Under the pieces are notes generated by a model. The model was not told the DNA's origin, searched no databases, and worked only from the letters and a program-made list of their open reading frames with translations. Below are positions 48,464 to 60,175 of a stretch of 64,000 nt of DNA, in pieces. Position 1 is the stretch's first letter. Each line of letters opens with the position of its first letter. The stretch covers positions 5,146,001 to 5,210,000 of the forward strand of contig JAJFPB010000003.1 of assembly GCA_020881915.1 (NCBI GenBank), read 5' to 3'. The stretch comes from Paramyrothecium sp. XJ0827 (taxonomy: Eukaryota; Ascomycota; Sordariomycetes; Hypocreales; Stachybotryaceae). Both the position numbers and the translations under genes were made by a program.

Positions 48464-49998
48464 ATGCCCGGACTCGCTCGTGCAGGTCTCTTGCTCACCC
48501 TCGTGGGATGCGCCCTCAGCGCTGGAGCCGTTGACCAATCCTCTCAGCATGTTCTCAGCGGGCCCCAGCACCGTCACCATGCGCACGCGTCCGTCGTAGA
48601 GGCGCTGAAGAAACATCCGGACCCCGTTGATGCCTACCTGTGGCTGCGCCCGGAAGACGCCGAGGAGCTCGCCGAGCCGCGGCTCTTGCACGTCGTTGGC
48701 GAGGACAAGCCGCGCTGGATGACCGAGGGCGACAAGATGCGCCTGCGCCGCGAGCGCAAGAAGTTTGTCGACATTACGGACCACGAGGAGTTTTATGCAC
48801 AGCAAGTGGGAGCCAAGGTGGCTGGTGAAGCCCGTAAGTCACACGCGCAGCCTCTCCTCTCTTCGGCAAATTTTATAATGCGGCAATTGACTGTCTAGAT
48901 CTTCCCGATCTGGCACATCAGCGATACATCAAGCCCTTGTTCCAAAAGGTGTCCACTGATGAGATGCATCACGTTCTCAAGCACTTGACGAGCTTCTACA
49001 CTCGCTACTTTGGCAGCACCGACGGCGAGAAGAGCGCCTTGTGGCTCCATGACCACATCGCCAAGATCATCCGCGACGCTCCTTTCCACACCCGCATCTC
49101 TCTCGAGTACTTCACCCACCCTTTCCCGCAATCGTCCATCATCGCCCGCTTCGAGCCCAAGGTCAGGAACTTCTCTGCGCCCCTGACCATCATTGGCGCG
49201 CACCAGGACTCCATGAACTATCTGTTCCCGCTCCTTCCGGCCCCAGGCGCTGATGATGATGGCTCCGGCACGGTCAGCATTCTCGAGGCGTTCCGCGTGC
49301 TCGCTCACTCTGGCTTCGTCCCCTTGAACGGCCCAGTTGAGTTCCACTGGTATGCAGCTGAGGAGGGCGGCCTGCTTGGCAGCCAGGCGATTGCGAGGTA
49401 CAAGAAGGAATCTGGTGCACGAATTGGAGCCATGATGGAGTTTGTAAGTTGTTCACCAGGAACTACATATTGGCATCCAGGCGCTCACCATGCACACAGG
49501 ATATGACGGCGTTTGTTGCCAAGAATGCCACTGAATCCATCGGCTTCATCAAGACGGAGGCTGATGCACCACTGACCGACTGGGCCCTCAAGCTGGCCAA
49601 GGAGTACATCTCCATCCCCGCTCACGTCTACACTCTTCCAAGGTGAGCTATCTCTACCCGCCCACCAGAACGAAACACCCATTGACATCTCTTAGCGGGG
49701 CTGGTTCCGACTACATGTCCTTCACTCAGCTCGGCTACCCCTCTGCGTTCGCATCCGAGGGCGACCCCAGCGCCAACGGTGGCCTGCCCGGCGACTTTGA
49801 CCCATACGTGCATGGTGTCAAGGACACGATGGATGTAGATGATGAAACTGGCAAGTTCTCGTTCGACGTAAGAATCCGTTCACCCCCAACCTTTTCGTGA
49901 CTCATGACTGATTCTTTGCACAGCACATGGCCCGCTTTTCAGAGCTTGCGATTGCCTATGTTGTCGAACAGGCTGGTTGGGACAACAAATGGCGGTAG
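48464..49998 (+). CDS. Secreted M28 leucine aminopeptidase
   Basis: Five exons (48464-48833, 48899-49443, 49500-49642, 49696-49867, 49924-49998) give 434 residues. A signal peptide covers about residues 1-22, then an inhibitory-type propeptide reaches about 115. Metal and catalytic residues of the M28 family are all visible: GAHQDS (H225, D227 as metal site and neighbour), GADDDGSG (bridging aspartate, about 242-244), EEGGLLGS (E278 general base, E279 ligand), FDMTAF (D306) and DPYVHGVKDT (final histidine). It should release N-terminal residues from peptides outside the cell with two zinc ions. The gene starts only 140 bp from the right end of the transposable element, so its promoter may be shortened or altered by that insertion. 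Confidence 0.93.
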
Positions 49999-50191
49999 AC
50001 ATCCTCGCTACGTGTAACATAGTCTTACTTTTTGCATAGTAGAGTAGCCATTTGCATAGCTCGTGCCTTTCATGGCCTTTGTTTACGTACCACCAGAATA
50101 GATTGCATCAAACGATCCCTTCATTACATTCTATACTGTAACAATTCATTCATTGGACCTCATTCCATGCTGTGGGACGACTGATGGTGCT

Positions 50192-52957
50192 TTAAACACC
50201 CAACCACAGGTAATCCTCCGCAAGGACAAATTGCTTCTCCAACACCTCGTCCTTGGGATCCGCACTTCGCGAGATGATGGCCTTGAACGCGCCCTTCTCA
50301 GCGCGCCACTTCTCCGCTTCCTCATCCCAGTATGACAGGGCGTACTTGTCAAGCTGAATGGTGGCCTTGGCCGACTTCCCGCTCTCCACCCACACCTTTG
50401 TGAATCCCTTCATCTCCTTCCTGGGCCGCAGAGCGTCGCAGTCGACATCTTGGATATACAGCTGCACCACTTCAAAACCATCGATGGCTCCGGTATTCGT
50501 CACTTGAACAGAGACTTCGAACGTCGCGTCGATGGCGTCCAGCTTCACCTCTTCTGGTACCTCCAGGTTCGAGTACTCAAAGGTAGTATATGATAAGCCG
50601 TACCCAAAGTAGAACAGGGGATCGTTCTTGAGTTTCTCGTAGTACCTGTAGCCGAGGAAGACTCCCTCGCCATAGTAGAGCTCTCGCGTTCCCTTTCCGA
50701 AGTTGAGGAAGGCGGGTGTATCTTCTAGACGGCGCGGGAATGTGACGGATAATCTGCCGCTGGGGTTATGACGCCCAAAGAGCACGTCCACTATGGCATT
50801 GCCTGTCTCTTGGCCTCCGAACCAGGCATGCACCAGAGTCGACACATCGTCGAGCCATGGCATCACAAATGGGCATCCGGCTTGCGTCACGACAATCTGA
50901 GCACTGCGTTAACAAATCTTCCATCTCAAGAGCGCAGCATGGCTCCTGTAGCAATGGACTTACAGTTTTAGGATTTGCTTGTGACACCTCCTGGATGAGC
51001 TCGTCGATGCCTGGCGGTAAAGCTAGGTCTTTCCGGTCGACAGCCTCGCTCTCGTAATCCGCATTCAGGCCGGCGATGACAATCGGCACGTCGACAGACT
51101 TGGCCAACTCCACGGCTTCCTGGAGCGCTGTTGCTGGGTCTAGCTTCTCGCAGCACCCCACCCGCAGTCCTCCTGCGTTCAAGGCACCCAGCCCGGGAAT
51201 CAATGCTTCATTCCTCAGAAGAATGGATACCTCAAACTTCTGGCCAGCCGTCGCATTCAATTCAGTGACTACCTCCATGCTGGCTTGGTTGAACATCGGT
51301 GTCTGAAGAGACTTTTCGGGCTGTGATGTCCACAAGTCAATAGCTTCTTGGCCGTCTACGAACAGGCGACCTTTTCCCAGTACGCACAGGCCCAACTGGA
51401 ATGTCGCCGTCTTTGGAGCTGTAAAGGTGGTCCTGACACGGAGATGGTAGGACCCTGGAACGTTGGGATGTAGATTGTCGCCAAAGTACATCTGGGCTTG
51501 AGTCGTGGTGGTCGAGTGCACGGGCACCGCGTCCTTGTTGGCATCCGGGTCAGTGTCATACCAGTCAAGCACATATCCCGGGTTCTCGGTCCCTGGAATT
51601 GTGATATTCTCAGAGAGTTGCGGGGTGAAAAGGTGACCTAGTTCCTGTTAGCGTTTTCCTAATTCATTGACAGAAGGAAAAGCAGGATCACGAACCATGG
51701 CAGCCGACAGCGGTCTTGATGTTTTCCTCTCCTACTACACTTTTGAAGGCATCCAATGGCTTGCTGATGTAGTATGGAGTCAGATCTGCGGACCCACCAC
51801 CACTGACGGCAGGGTTGAGAAATCCGGGGCCGATAAGGCCATAGGTCTGTTTCTTGCCAGCATCTAACGGCAGTAGTTGTTTCTGGTTCTTCAGTAGGAC
51901 GATGCCGCTTCGGGCAATATCACGACAAAGCTCTTGCTTCTCCTTGGTATTGCCCTCATCAGCGCTTCCTTGTTGATAGTCTAGTGAAGGCAAGACCTTA
52001 TTGATGAGGTTAAGCACGTTGCGGACGCGCTCATCGACGGTTGACGTCTTGACCTTGCGGCACAGCACTTCCCACATCAGGAGTGGACCCCTCCATCGAG
52101 TTGGACCGGGCATCTCCAGGTCCAATCCTGCGTTAATGGACTCAGCCGTACTGTAGGTCCCAAACCAGTCGCTCATGACCAGTCCGTCCCAGCCCCAATC
52201 CTCGCGTAGTACATGGTTCAACAGCCATGGATCCTCGGGAGTGTGAACCCCATTTATGCGATGATAAGAGCTCATGAACGACCAGGGGTTGGAGTGTTTC
52301 ACTGCAAGCTGAAAGGGCAGCAAGTGCAGCTCGCGCAAGGTCCTCTCCGACGCGCGGACCGAGTCCTCGAATGACATGGAGGATTGGTCGTGGGCTGCAT
52401 AATGCTTGATAGACACCCCGACCCCATTTTCCTGCACGCCGTTGATGTACGCCGACGCCAGAAGACCACTGAGGATTGGGTCCTCGCCGAACGCCTCAAA
52501 CCCACGGCCAATCAACGGCGAGCGTTGCAGGCACACGGTCGGCGCGAGGAGGACTTGACAGCCTTTCTCCTTGCTCTCCGCAGCGAGCATCCTGCCGGCA
52601 GAATGCATCAGCTTGGAATCAAAGGTGGCGCCCATAGCGGTTGCCGACGGCAGCAGGGCGCCGGGCGGCTTGAAAAACAGTCATTAGTTATTTGAAGCAC
52701 GATATTCCGAACGGGGTCATGTCGCCTTACTCCATTGAAGAACGTGGTGCCTCGTGCTCCATGAGGGCCATCAGTCACCTGGGATCCAATCAGCAAGGAT
52801 TCCATTCTGGCATCTTGTAAGAGCTTACCGTGATATGTGGAATGCCCAGTCTCTCAATAGGTTGTGTCGACCATGTGTCTCGACCTGCGAGCAGACTAAT
52901 CTTTTCTTCAAGGGTGAGGTCCTTGAGCGCCTTCTCCACGTTTATTCGCTGCGTCAT
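50192..52957 (-). CDS. GH3 beta-glucosidase with PA14 domain, no signal peptide
   Basis: Five exons on the minus strand (52957-52829, 52778-52731, 52668-51696, 51637-50964, 50896-50192) give 842 residues. The GH3 barrel carries the catalytic nucleophile D226 in GLVMSDWFGTYS and a KHYAAHDQ motif typical of the family. A PA14 domain (about 390-550) is inserted before the second half of the alpha/beta sandwich, and a fibronectin-III-like end (about 720-830) follows. No signal peptide precedes the first conserved block (ALKDLTLEEKISLLAGRDTW at residue 10), so the enzyme is probably cytosolic. Likely activity is release of terminal glucose or xylose from short oligosaccharides. It is divergent from a sugar carrier at 53632 and shares its promoter elements. 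Confidence 0.93.
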
Positions 52958-53182
52958 CTTGGGCGTATTTGTGACTGCGACGCAAAAGTTGACCGGTCGA
53001 TGTCAAGTGATAGCCTGCGGAAGGCTCCGTACGGTTTTATCTTGATATCAGGCGTCCAACCACCTGTGGGTTCGCAGACGACATCCAACCCAAACCCATG
53101 AACCGTTCCCACGGGTGGCCCGAGTCCCACCTGGTATGGGGTTGTGGGGATGACATGGAGCTAGTCCGTCCGACAAGATTAC

Positions 53183-53195
53183 TCCGCGGACTAAT
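53183..53195. promoter_or_regulatory. TCCGCGGACTAAT element
   Basis: CCG and CGG triplets abut head to head, followed by ACTAAT. The first ten bases are identical to the element at 58296 in the GH43 promoter. Confidence 0.65.
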
Positions 53196-53225
53196 ACGTG
53201 CGTTGCACGCCAAATACGACAAGAG

Positions 53226-53265
53226 ATTAGTCCGAAGCGCCAACGCAAGATGGCCTATTAGTCCG
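53226..53265 (+). promoter_or_regulatory. Two ATTAGTCCG elements
   Basis: ATTAGTCCG occurs twice in the same direction, at 53226-53234 and 53257-53265, 31 bp (about three helical turns) apart. A shorter CTAGTCCG lies at 53161. Confidence 0.65.
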
Positions 53266-53631
53266 GGAACAAACCTACCTGACTCAATTAATGCGTGGGT
53301 AAGTTCCAATTACGCCGCCAACTCCACACAGCAAACAATTTCTTCTCCCGCATACAAACCAGACCGCAAGGCTATGATCCCCAGAAACAGGCCTTTGTGG
53401 GGATTTCCGGGGTCATGGGGTGCATACGCGAGGTCTTCTCTGGAGCTATTTGCCGTTGAAGTCACCTTACACCAAGGTTTCGTGAATTGGCCAGCCAATC
53501 CAGAAAGGCGCCCTTAGCACACCAAACTTTCTATAAAGATCCGGGGCGCCCTTGACGGTCTTCTTCATCCCCTGGCACTCAGACCGCTATCCTCATCAGC
53601 CTTCTCATATTTTGTCATCTATCTATTCAAC

Positions 53632-55372
53632 ATGGGAGTCTCTGCGTCGGACGACAAGCACGCCGTCGATCAGGCGTCGGAGTCGAGGCTCGAGAGCGCT
53701 CACCAGCCCAAACGACTTGCAGATGTCGTACCTACTCAGCAGACCGTGTGGTGGAAAATCCCACACATGCTGAAGTTGAACTTGCTTCTTCTTGTCCCTC
53801 TGATCTCCAGTTATGTGTCCGGCTTCGATGGCAGCATGCTCAATGGCATGCAAAGTCTACCAGTGTGGCAGGAAGGTTCGTGTCGCGCTTTGAAGGTCAA
53901 ACCAAGTACCTAGAAACACTGAGCTGACCCTTTCTGTCTAGACTTGAACTATCCTAGAGGCGCTATTCTTGGCTTGATCTCCACGATGCAGGTTATCGGT
54001 GCTGTCACATCTCTACCCATTGCCCCGTACCTATCAGACCGCTTCGGCCGGCGTCACCCAATATTCTTTGGATCTGTTATCTTGATCATTGGAGCCGCGA
54101 TACAAGGCGGTGCGAATGGCATAGGGATGTTCCTAGCCGGGCGTGCCTTGGTCGGCTTCGGCGGTGGCATTGTCCCTACAGCAGCCGCTCCTCTGATCGC
54201 CGAACTGGCATATCCCACGCAACGCCCAATCATAACAGCGATCTACAATACCTCATGGGTAGGTGATACTTGATGAGGGCTAAATTGCACTTGGCTGATG
54301 AGTGATCTAGTATTTGGGATCCATCGTTGCCGCCTGGATGACATATGGAACGTTCAGGTTGCCAAACTCATGGAGCTGGAGGATTCCCTCCTTGATGCAA
54401 GCCGTGCCTTCATTGTTCCAAATGGCGTTCGTATACTTGCTTCCTGAAAGCCCTCGATGGCTCGTCGCGCACGATCAGCCAGAGAAGGCTAGGCAGGTAT
54501 TGCTCAAGCACCATGCCGCTGGAGATGAGGACAGCCAGCTTGTCCAATGGGAAATGGTAGAAATCAAGGCTGCTATTGAGAAGGAAAAGATCCAGAATAC
54601 CGCCTCCTACGCCCACTTCTTCAAGACACGTGAGAGCTACCCCCCGAACCATGCTGAATTTGTGAGCTAACATTTTAACTGAACAGCCGGAAACCGCCGT
54701 CGATTCCTCATCTGTGTTGCCTTGGGATTCTTGATCCAGTGGTGTGGAAACGGTCTAGTTTCTTTCTACCTGGTGCCAGTTCTTAACAGCATCGGCATCA
54801 CGAATCCAGAGACGCAGAACCTCATCAACGGTATTCTGCAGATCTGCAACTACTTGGTAGCACTCTCTGCTGCTTTTGTGATTGACCGTCTTGGGCGACG
54901 CTTCATGTTCCTCGTTTCCATCACCGGGATGGCTCTGTGCTTCGTCATCTGGACTGCTCTCTCAGCCACCCACGAACGGCAGAATATGGAAAACAAAGGT
55001 CTCGGTATCGGTATCGTCTGCATGATATTTTTCTTCTTTTTCTTCTACAACATTGCCATGAGCCCCATTCCTGTTGCATACCTCCTTGAGATCCTGCCAT
55101 TTACGCTCCGAGCAAAAGGACTTACCGTCTTCAACACGGCGCAATTCACCAGCAGTATCTTCAACAATTTTGTCAACCCAGTCGCGCTGGAGGCCATTGG
55201 TTGGCGATACTACATTGTATTCATATGTATTCTTTCTACATGGTTCTTTGTTGTGTGGTTCCTGTTCCCTGAGACAAAGGGGTTGAGTCTTGAGGAAGTC
55301 TCTCTTGTTTTCGATGGCGAAGGAGCATTGGATGTGGTAGACGCGAAGACCGTTGACAAAGTCAAACACTAG
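53632..55372 (+). CDS. MFS sugar (oligosaccharide) transporter of GH cluster
   Basis: Four exons (53632-53875, 53942-54258, 54311-54629, 54687-55372) give 521 residues with about 12 membrane segments. Sugar-porter motifs are present: DRFGRR, PESPRWL, DRLGRR and PETKGLSLEE. It is a paralogue of the carrier at 2746, with the intron after YNTSW at the same place. It sits head to head with an intracellular GH3 enzyme and shares promoter elements with a GH43 gene, so I infer import of short plant-wall oligosaccharides (cellobiose, xylobiose or arabino-xylo forms) for hydrolysis inside the cell, as with cellodextrin carriers. Confidence 0.9.
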
Positions 55373-56364
55373 ATATTGGAGACTCCACCTTACTTGGGGC
55401 TTGGACAGGATTAGGTTGAATGACAAATCATGGCAGAAATGTCCATTTGATCCAAGATTTCTTGGCCATCATTCTTCACATGACGCACCTTTTCCATATG
55501 ATCACTTAAGGAGATACATACATGGTTAGCCAATATTCAAAATACCACTGTTCATGCGACGACTAGGGCATAAAATCCGGTTTAGGTTTTGTATGAAGTA
55601 GTTGAAACATTAACCATTACCATTTAATGAATATTCCTTGCTTTTACTTTTGACATTTCTGAAGGCAAGATCAAGACTGGAATCGGACCAGTGCTTGATG
55701 ATGCGGTTTTCAGATGGTATTTTTAAGCTAATTCTTATGAATTTCAAATTCAGATGGCGTAAATGTAATCGCAGGGTTCTCACAAATGGACACCGGCCAT
55801 CCCTGAGAACGACACGAGACTATTAATGTGGTGAAATGTGAGTGTTGGAGCTCTCTACATCAGTGCTCGCCAATGTTTTGGATGTTTCTCAATACTGTTT
55901 TGCCTGCTGGTCTCCAGTTTCTCCAAGCACTGAGTAGTTGGCAGGCCCGAAAGAAGGAATCTCTAAACAATTAGCCATCACAGCTGCGAAACAAGGATGT
56001 GACTTTTGGCCTACGCATAAAATCCGAATTCCAAGATGAATTCCAACAAAGCAGTCGAGCAGGAGCACTTCTGAGAGCAATCTAATATGGTAGAACGTCA
56101 TGAGTGGCTAAGCGAACCGAGTTGCTTCGTCTCCGGTAGGGCATTGGTGTGGCGTCGAGAAACGCCGAGGCCAAGACCAAGACTTGAGCTAGTGATAATT
56201 ATGGGCTGGCTGTCCTCGGACTAATTGGCAGGGTGGCTTGATGAGCTAGTCTGCACCTGGATTTGAGACCGAGGAGAAACTCCCTCGGAGAAATTACTTA
56301 AGACTCCCCATTGTCCCAGGCGTCCGATCCTCTGCACCAGCCCTAGTCCGCATCACGCTGAATT
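55373..56364. promoter_or_regulatory. Intergenic and regulator promoter
   Basis: The left part is the AT-rich 3' flank of the carrier. The right part has CGGACTAAT at 56217-56225 and CTAGTCCG at 56343-56350, the latter only 15 bp before the regulator start codon. No gene is recognised. Confidence 0.6.
56217..56225 (-). promoter_or_regulatory. ATTAGTCCG element in regulator promoter
   Basis: Exact reverse complement of the nine bases found twice in the GH3/carrier promoter; about 140 bp before the start codon at 56365. Confidence 0.65.
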
Positions 56365-58224
56365 ATGCCGCGGACATTGTCATTGGCTTGCGATGCGTGC
56401 CGGCAGCGCAAGATCAAATGCAACGCAAGCCGACCCCAGTGCAACAGCTGCCAGACATCCGATCTTGCTTGCACGTACGATCTGCCACGCCGGAAGCGGG
56501 GCCCCAAGTTTCGTACTCCCGGCGATGGCCGACCACTATCCCGGGTCGACGTAATAGAATGGCGTCCCGACCCGCCAACAAACAGCAATACTGGCAACCG
56601 ATCCGAAACCGGGACTCTTGTGGTGGATGCCACTTCTCCCTCTAACATTCCGTCACCTTTCTTACCCACGCTGCCGACTCAATCGGCGGCTTCGGACCAA
56701 GCGACCCCTTGTCATTCTTACACGGCCACTTCACCTGCATCCCAGCCTGCGGCAGACCAACAACTTCCGTCACCCCTGGGCATCCAGAAGACTCTGGTCT
56801 CTTCCGTTGATAAGATTGGCTATTCTGTGACTGACATAGCCACGCGCTGTGTTGAGCGAACCATGCAGCGGCTATTCCCAATTGTTCCCATTGTGCATCA
56901 GCCAAGTCTTGTAGCCAGCCTACCATTGCTGTCCCAGTCTTTCGTTGTACCTCGCAGCCCGGCCGACGGAACCCTGGACCACGACGAAAAGGAGTCCTTT
57001 AATGATATACGCGCATTCACGTTGCTAACAGCTCTATGCGCTATTACTTGCGCTCTTGATGGTGTTACAACCAGCCGCGATGATGTTGCTTTGGCGCATG
57101 CCTTCCTACGCGCAAGCCGTGCCATGTTGGCAAAGTATGAGCTCTTCGATATCGAAAATCCCTCCTCCAGCTCCGCTGTCATTAGGGTTCTCCAATCGAG
57201 CTCGTTTCACTGTCTTGGAAAGACACAGATGTCATTATATGTGTTGAGCTGCGCCTACCACTTTGCGTTGGTAATGAAGATGTATGACGAGAGTAGCCTG
57301 GAGGGGCTCGATCCGATCGAGGCCAAAATTCGCCGCAACGTATTCTGGTGTTTATTTGTCGCCGACAAATCGGCATCGATTCTCAATAATATCCCTTCGG
57401 CTATCCAGGAAATCAGCTTAGACCGTCCCATCACGCTGCGATTTTCAGGGAGTGAAGCGGTAGAGTTACTCGACTCTAGTACCACTTTATATGAGCAGCC
57501 ATACGAAACTATGCTACACGAAGGCTTCTACCTCTGCAACAAACTGTGGTCTTCTGGCGCTGATATTCTGCTCAGTCTTCGCATACTAGCCCGCCTCGGA
57601 GCCAAGTCTACCGAGAGCGGCTCATCCTCGCTGGACCCTGCGTCAAAAGGTATTTTGGATGCGTATGTAGAATTTTGTGGCTTCTTGGATTCTTTGCCGC
57701 CGTGGCTGCGGGATCCAGAATCGCATCATGCTGGCGCCGAGACGACAAATCAACTACAACGTCGCTCATTTTGGATTCAGAGGGCGAATCTGCTCATCAC
57801 CTTCCACTGTTTGCGCTTGGTGATACTCCGAAAAGCGTCAGAAGTTGGCGTCCCCCACTTGTTGGGTCTGACCGATGATCCAGCGACGCTAGCTCTTCGC
57901 AAGATTGAAATATCATCTGACCTTGTCTGGGCAGCCGGGGCCGTTCCCTTCGAAGCAGTGCAGGCCAATGGAGAAGCTTGTGTAAGTAGACGAGCCGAGC
58001 GACTATCCGATCTCGGAGAATGTCTTTGCAGAAACATGGGACTAACATGCAGACAGGTTGAGAAACTCCGACAGGCCGGGGTTGGCCTTTTAGAGATACA
58101 ACACCAAACCATTAGCCAAGCCATCTCTTCGCGCGCCAAGAGTGTCTTCATGGAACTGTTAGATCACATCTCAATGCTCGATTCTAGAGTTTCAGATGCC
58201 TTGGGCTGCAATTGGACCAGCTGA
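56365..58224 (+). CDS. Zn2Cys6 transcription factor of the GH cluster
   Basis: Two exons (56365-57981, 58057-58224) give 594 residues. The intron 57982-58056 is 75 bp with GTAAGT, ACTAAC and ACAG signals. It has no stop and a length divisible by three, so an unspliced model of 619 residues is open but would insert 25 foreign residues. The zinc cluster has C9, C12, C19, C26, C29 and C36. The fungal regulatory middle domain runs from about 155 to 450 (helices around FPIVPIVHQPSL and RRNVFWCLFVADKS). It stands between the carrier and the GH43 gene in the same direction. Its own promoter carries the cluster element, which suggests autoregulation. Relation to the pentose regulators XlnR or AraR is not evident from motifs. 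Confidence 0.88.
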   Translation: MPRTLSLACDACRQRKIKCNASRPQCNSCQTSDLACTYDLPRRKRGPKFRTPGDGRPLSRVDVIEWRPDPPTNSNTGNRSETGTLVVDATSPSNIPSPFLPTLPTQSAASDQATPCHSYTATSPASQPAADQQLPSPLGIQKTLVSSVDKIGYSVTDIATRCVERTMQRLFPIVPIVHQPSLVASLPLLSQSFVVPRSPADGTLDHDEKESFNDIRAFTLLTALCAITCALDGVTTSRDDVALAHAFLRASRAMLAKYELFDIENPSSSSAVIRVLQSSSFHCLGKTQMSLYVLSCAYHFALVMKMYDESSLEGLDPIEAKIRRNVFWCLFVADKSASILNNIPSAIQEISLDRPITLRFSGSEAVELLDSSTTLYEQPYETMLHEGFYLCNKLWSSGADILLSLRILARLGAKSTESGSSSLDPASKGILDAYVEFCGFLDSLPPWLRDPESHHAGAETTNQLQRRSFWIQRANLLITFHCLRLVILRKASEVGVPHLLGLTDDPATLALRKIEISSDLVWAAGAVPFEAVQANGEACVSRRAERLSDLGECLCRNMGLTCRQVEKLRQAGVGLLEIQHQTISQAISSRAKSVFMELLDHISMLDSRVSDALGCNWTS

Positions 58225-58508
58225 ACCAAAACGGAAATATGCGGCCCTGTGCGCCGAGCTATTTCTCCGGCGCCACCTTGGCCCCCGACCAATTGTCCGC
58301 GGACTTATGTCACATCCAGCAAATCCGGGGATCAAGTAGTATTATTTGCAAGGTGGGTACTTTTCTGGTGAATGGTGGGTTATAAGATGTCTTGCACATG
58401 CACCAGCACTAATGACCCCAGGTTTCTCGTGGCACTTGCAGGCCGAGACTTTGACATCGTATCCCATCAGCCCCGTATCAGTTGTCAGATCCGCTGTCGT
58501 TGTCTCCA
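58225..58508. promoter_or_regulatory. GH43 promoter with TCCGCGGACT element
   Basis: TCCGCGGACTTA at 58296-58307 shares ten bases with 53183-53192 and lies about 200 bp before the GH43 start codon. Confidence 0.65.
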
Positions 58509-60175
58509 ATGATGGGCTCCCTCAACAGCGATACTGTTTACTCTAATCCAATCGTGCCTGGGTTTGCGCCAGACCCTTCTGTTGTTTTCGTCGACGGTAC
58601 ATTCTTCCTTTGCACCTCATCGTTCCATGTCTTTCCTGGTCTCCCCATCTATGCTTCCAAGAATCTCCAGGATTGGACACATATAGGTACGTGTCTGCCT
58701 TCATTGTATTCTTTGAACCTGGTATTAAACAAGATCCAGGAAATGCTTTGAACAGGCACTCGCAGCTCAGCTTGCGGGATGCAAGTACCGTGCATGCCCG
58801 TCTGGACACGGGTTTCTCCATGGTTGGGACGACTGGCATAGTTGCCCCCAGCATACATCACCACAATGGTGTCTTCTATATCATCACGACAAACACAACC
58901 ATTCAGGGGGAAGATTACAAAACACAAAACTTCATCATCAGCTGCAAGAACATATGGAGCAACGAGTGGAGCGACCCCTTGTATTTTGACTTTCATGGTA
59001 TTGATACCAGCCTATTTTTCGATGACGACGACCGGGTTTACGTTCAGGGAAGCTGGATGCTTAGGCGGGATAAGCAACCAACTGCCACAATTAAACAAGT
59101 CGAAATCGATATTCAAACCGGAGCATTGCTGTCGGAAACAAGAGAGATCTGGCCCGGTTGGGCCAAATATGATACAGAAGGGCCCCATATCTACAAAGTT
59201 GGGGGTTACTACTACCTACTTGTGGCAGAAGGTGGCACATTTGAGCACCACATGCTGAGTATCTCAAGGTCAAAGGATATATGGGGGCCTTATGAATCAT
59301 GGGGCCAGAACCCTATCATGACAGCAGACGGCACGGATGAGTATATCCAAAACATCGGTCATGGTGAACTGTTCCAGGATGGCGATGGGAGATGGTGGGC
59401 TGCCGTGCTAGGCGTCAGGAAGCAGTCAGATGGGACTTTGGGCCTGGGTCGCGAGTCTTTTCTGTCGCCCGTCGACTGGCCAGACGGAGGGTGGCCTACC
59501 GTTCGGCAACCCCAGATGCGGTTCACTAGAGAGTCAAGCCCGTCACTCATCAACAAGGCGCCGATTCAAGCACCACCTTTCGTCGATGACCTCTACATAC
59601 GAGATCATGATGAGGGAAAGTACCATTACTCAGAAGATGCAAAGAAAGTATCCCTAATACCTAGCCGTACTGGTCTTGATTCGCCCGATGAAACATGCAC
59701 TTTCCTTGGTCGACGCCAGCGGTTCTTGAGTGGCCATGTCCACGCGCGTGTCGAAGCCAGCCAGGGCCTAATCGGCACGAGCATCAAGGCAGGCCTCGCT
59801 CTGTACAAGGATCCTATGCGATTCGCCAGCATAGCCTACAACTTTTCGGACAGCACCGTGGTGTTTGAAGTTTGCAATTCCGCCACTGGGCTATCTGGCA
59901 GAATCGCACGCAAGCTCGAGCTCGAGCTGGCCGGCCTCGACCTCCGGGTCGTTGCTCACCCAACTCGGTACAGCTTTGCGGCAAGGCAAGCTAGCCAGAA
60001 GGCTGAAATCGTGAGCGAGAAGGATTGGATCGAGATCGGGTCTTTAGAAGCCAAGGCGCTTGACGCGAGAGATTTCACTGGGCCTATCTTTGGCGTTTTT
60101 GCGCAACGGCTGTCGGGAGAAAATCGGGATGAAGCTGTGACTTTTAGTGATTTTACGTTGAAAGCAGCATCCTGA
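58509..60175 (+). CDS. GH43 beta-xylosidase/arabinofuranosidase, no signal peptide
   Basis: Two exons (58509-58686, 58740-60175) give 537 residues. The acceptor at 58739 was preferred over 58755 because it restores the family sequence IGNALNR and the frame. The five-bladed propeller carries the three GH43 acids: base D22 (APDPS), D148 (GIDTS) and proton donor E206 (TEGPHIY). A C-terminal beta-sandwich (about 340-535) is the accessory domain of the xylosidase branch. There is no signal peptide; the catalytic strand begins at residue 13, so the enzyme acts in the cytosol. Expected activity is release of xylose or arabinose from short oligosaccharides brought in by the carrier. Confidence 0.92.

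Larger units (their letters stand above)
52958..53631. promoter_or_regulatory. Divergent promoter, GH3 / sugar carrier
   Basis: A 674-bp region with four TAGTCCG-type elements within 105 bp (53161-53168, 53183-53195, 53226-53234, 53257-53265). A TATA-like CTATAAAG lies at about 53531, 100 bp before the carrier. The elements recur upstream of the cluster's regulator and GH43 genes. No gene is present inside. Confidence 0.7.
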
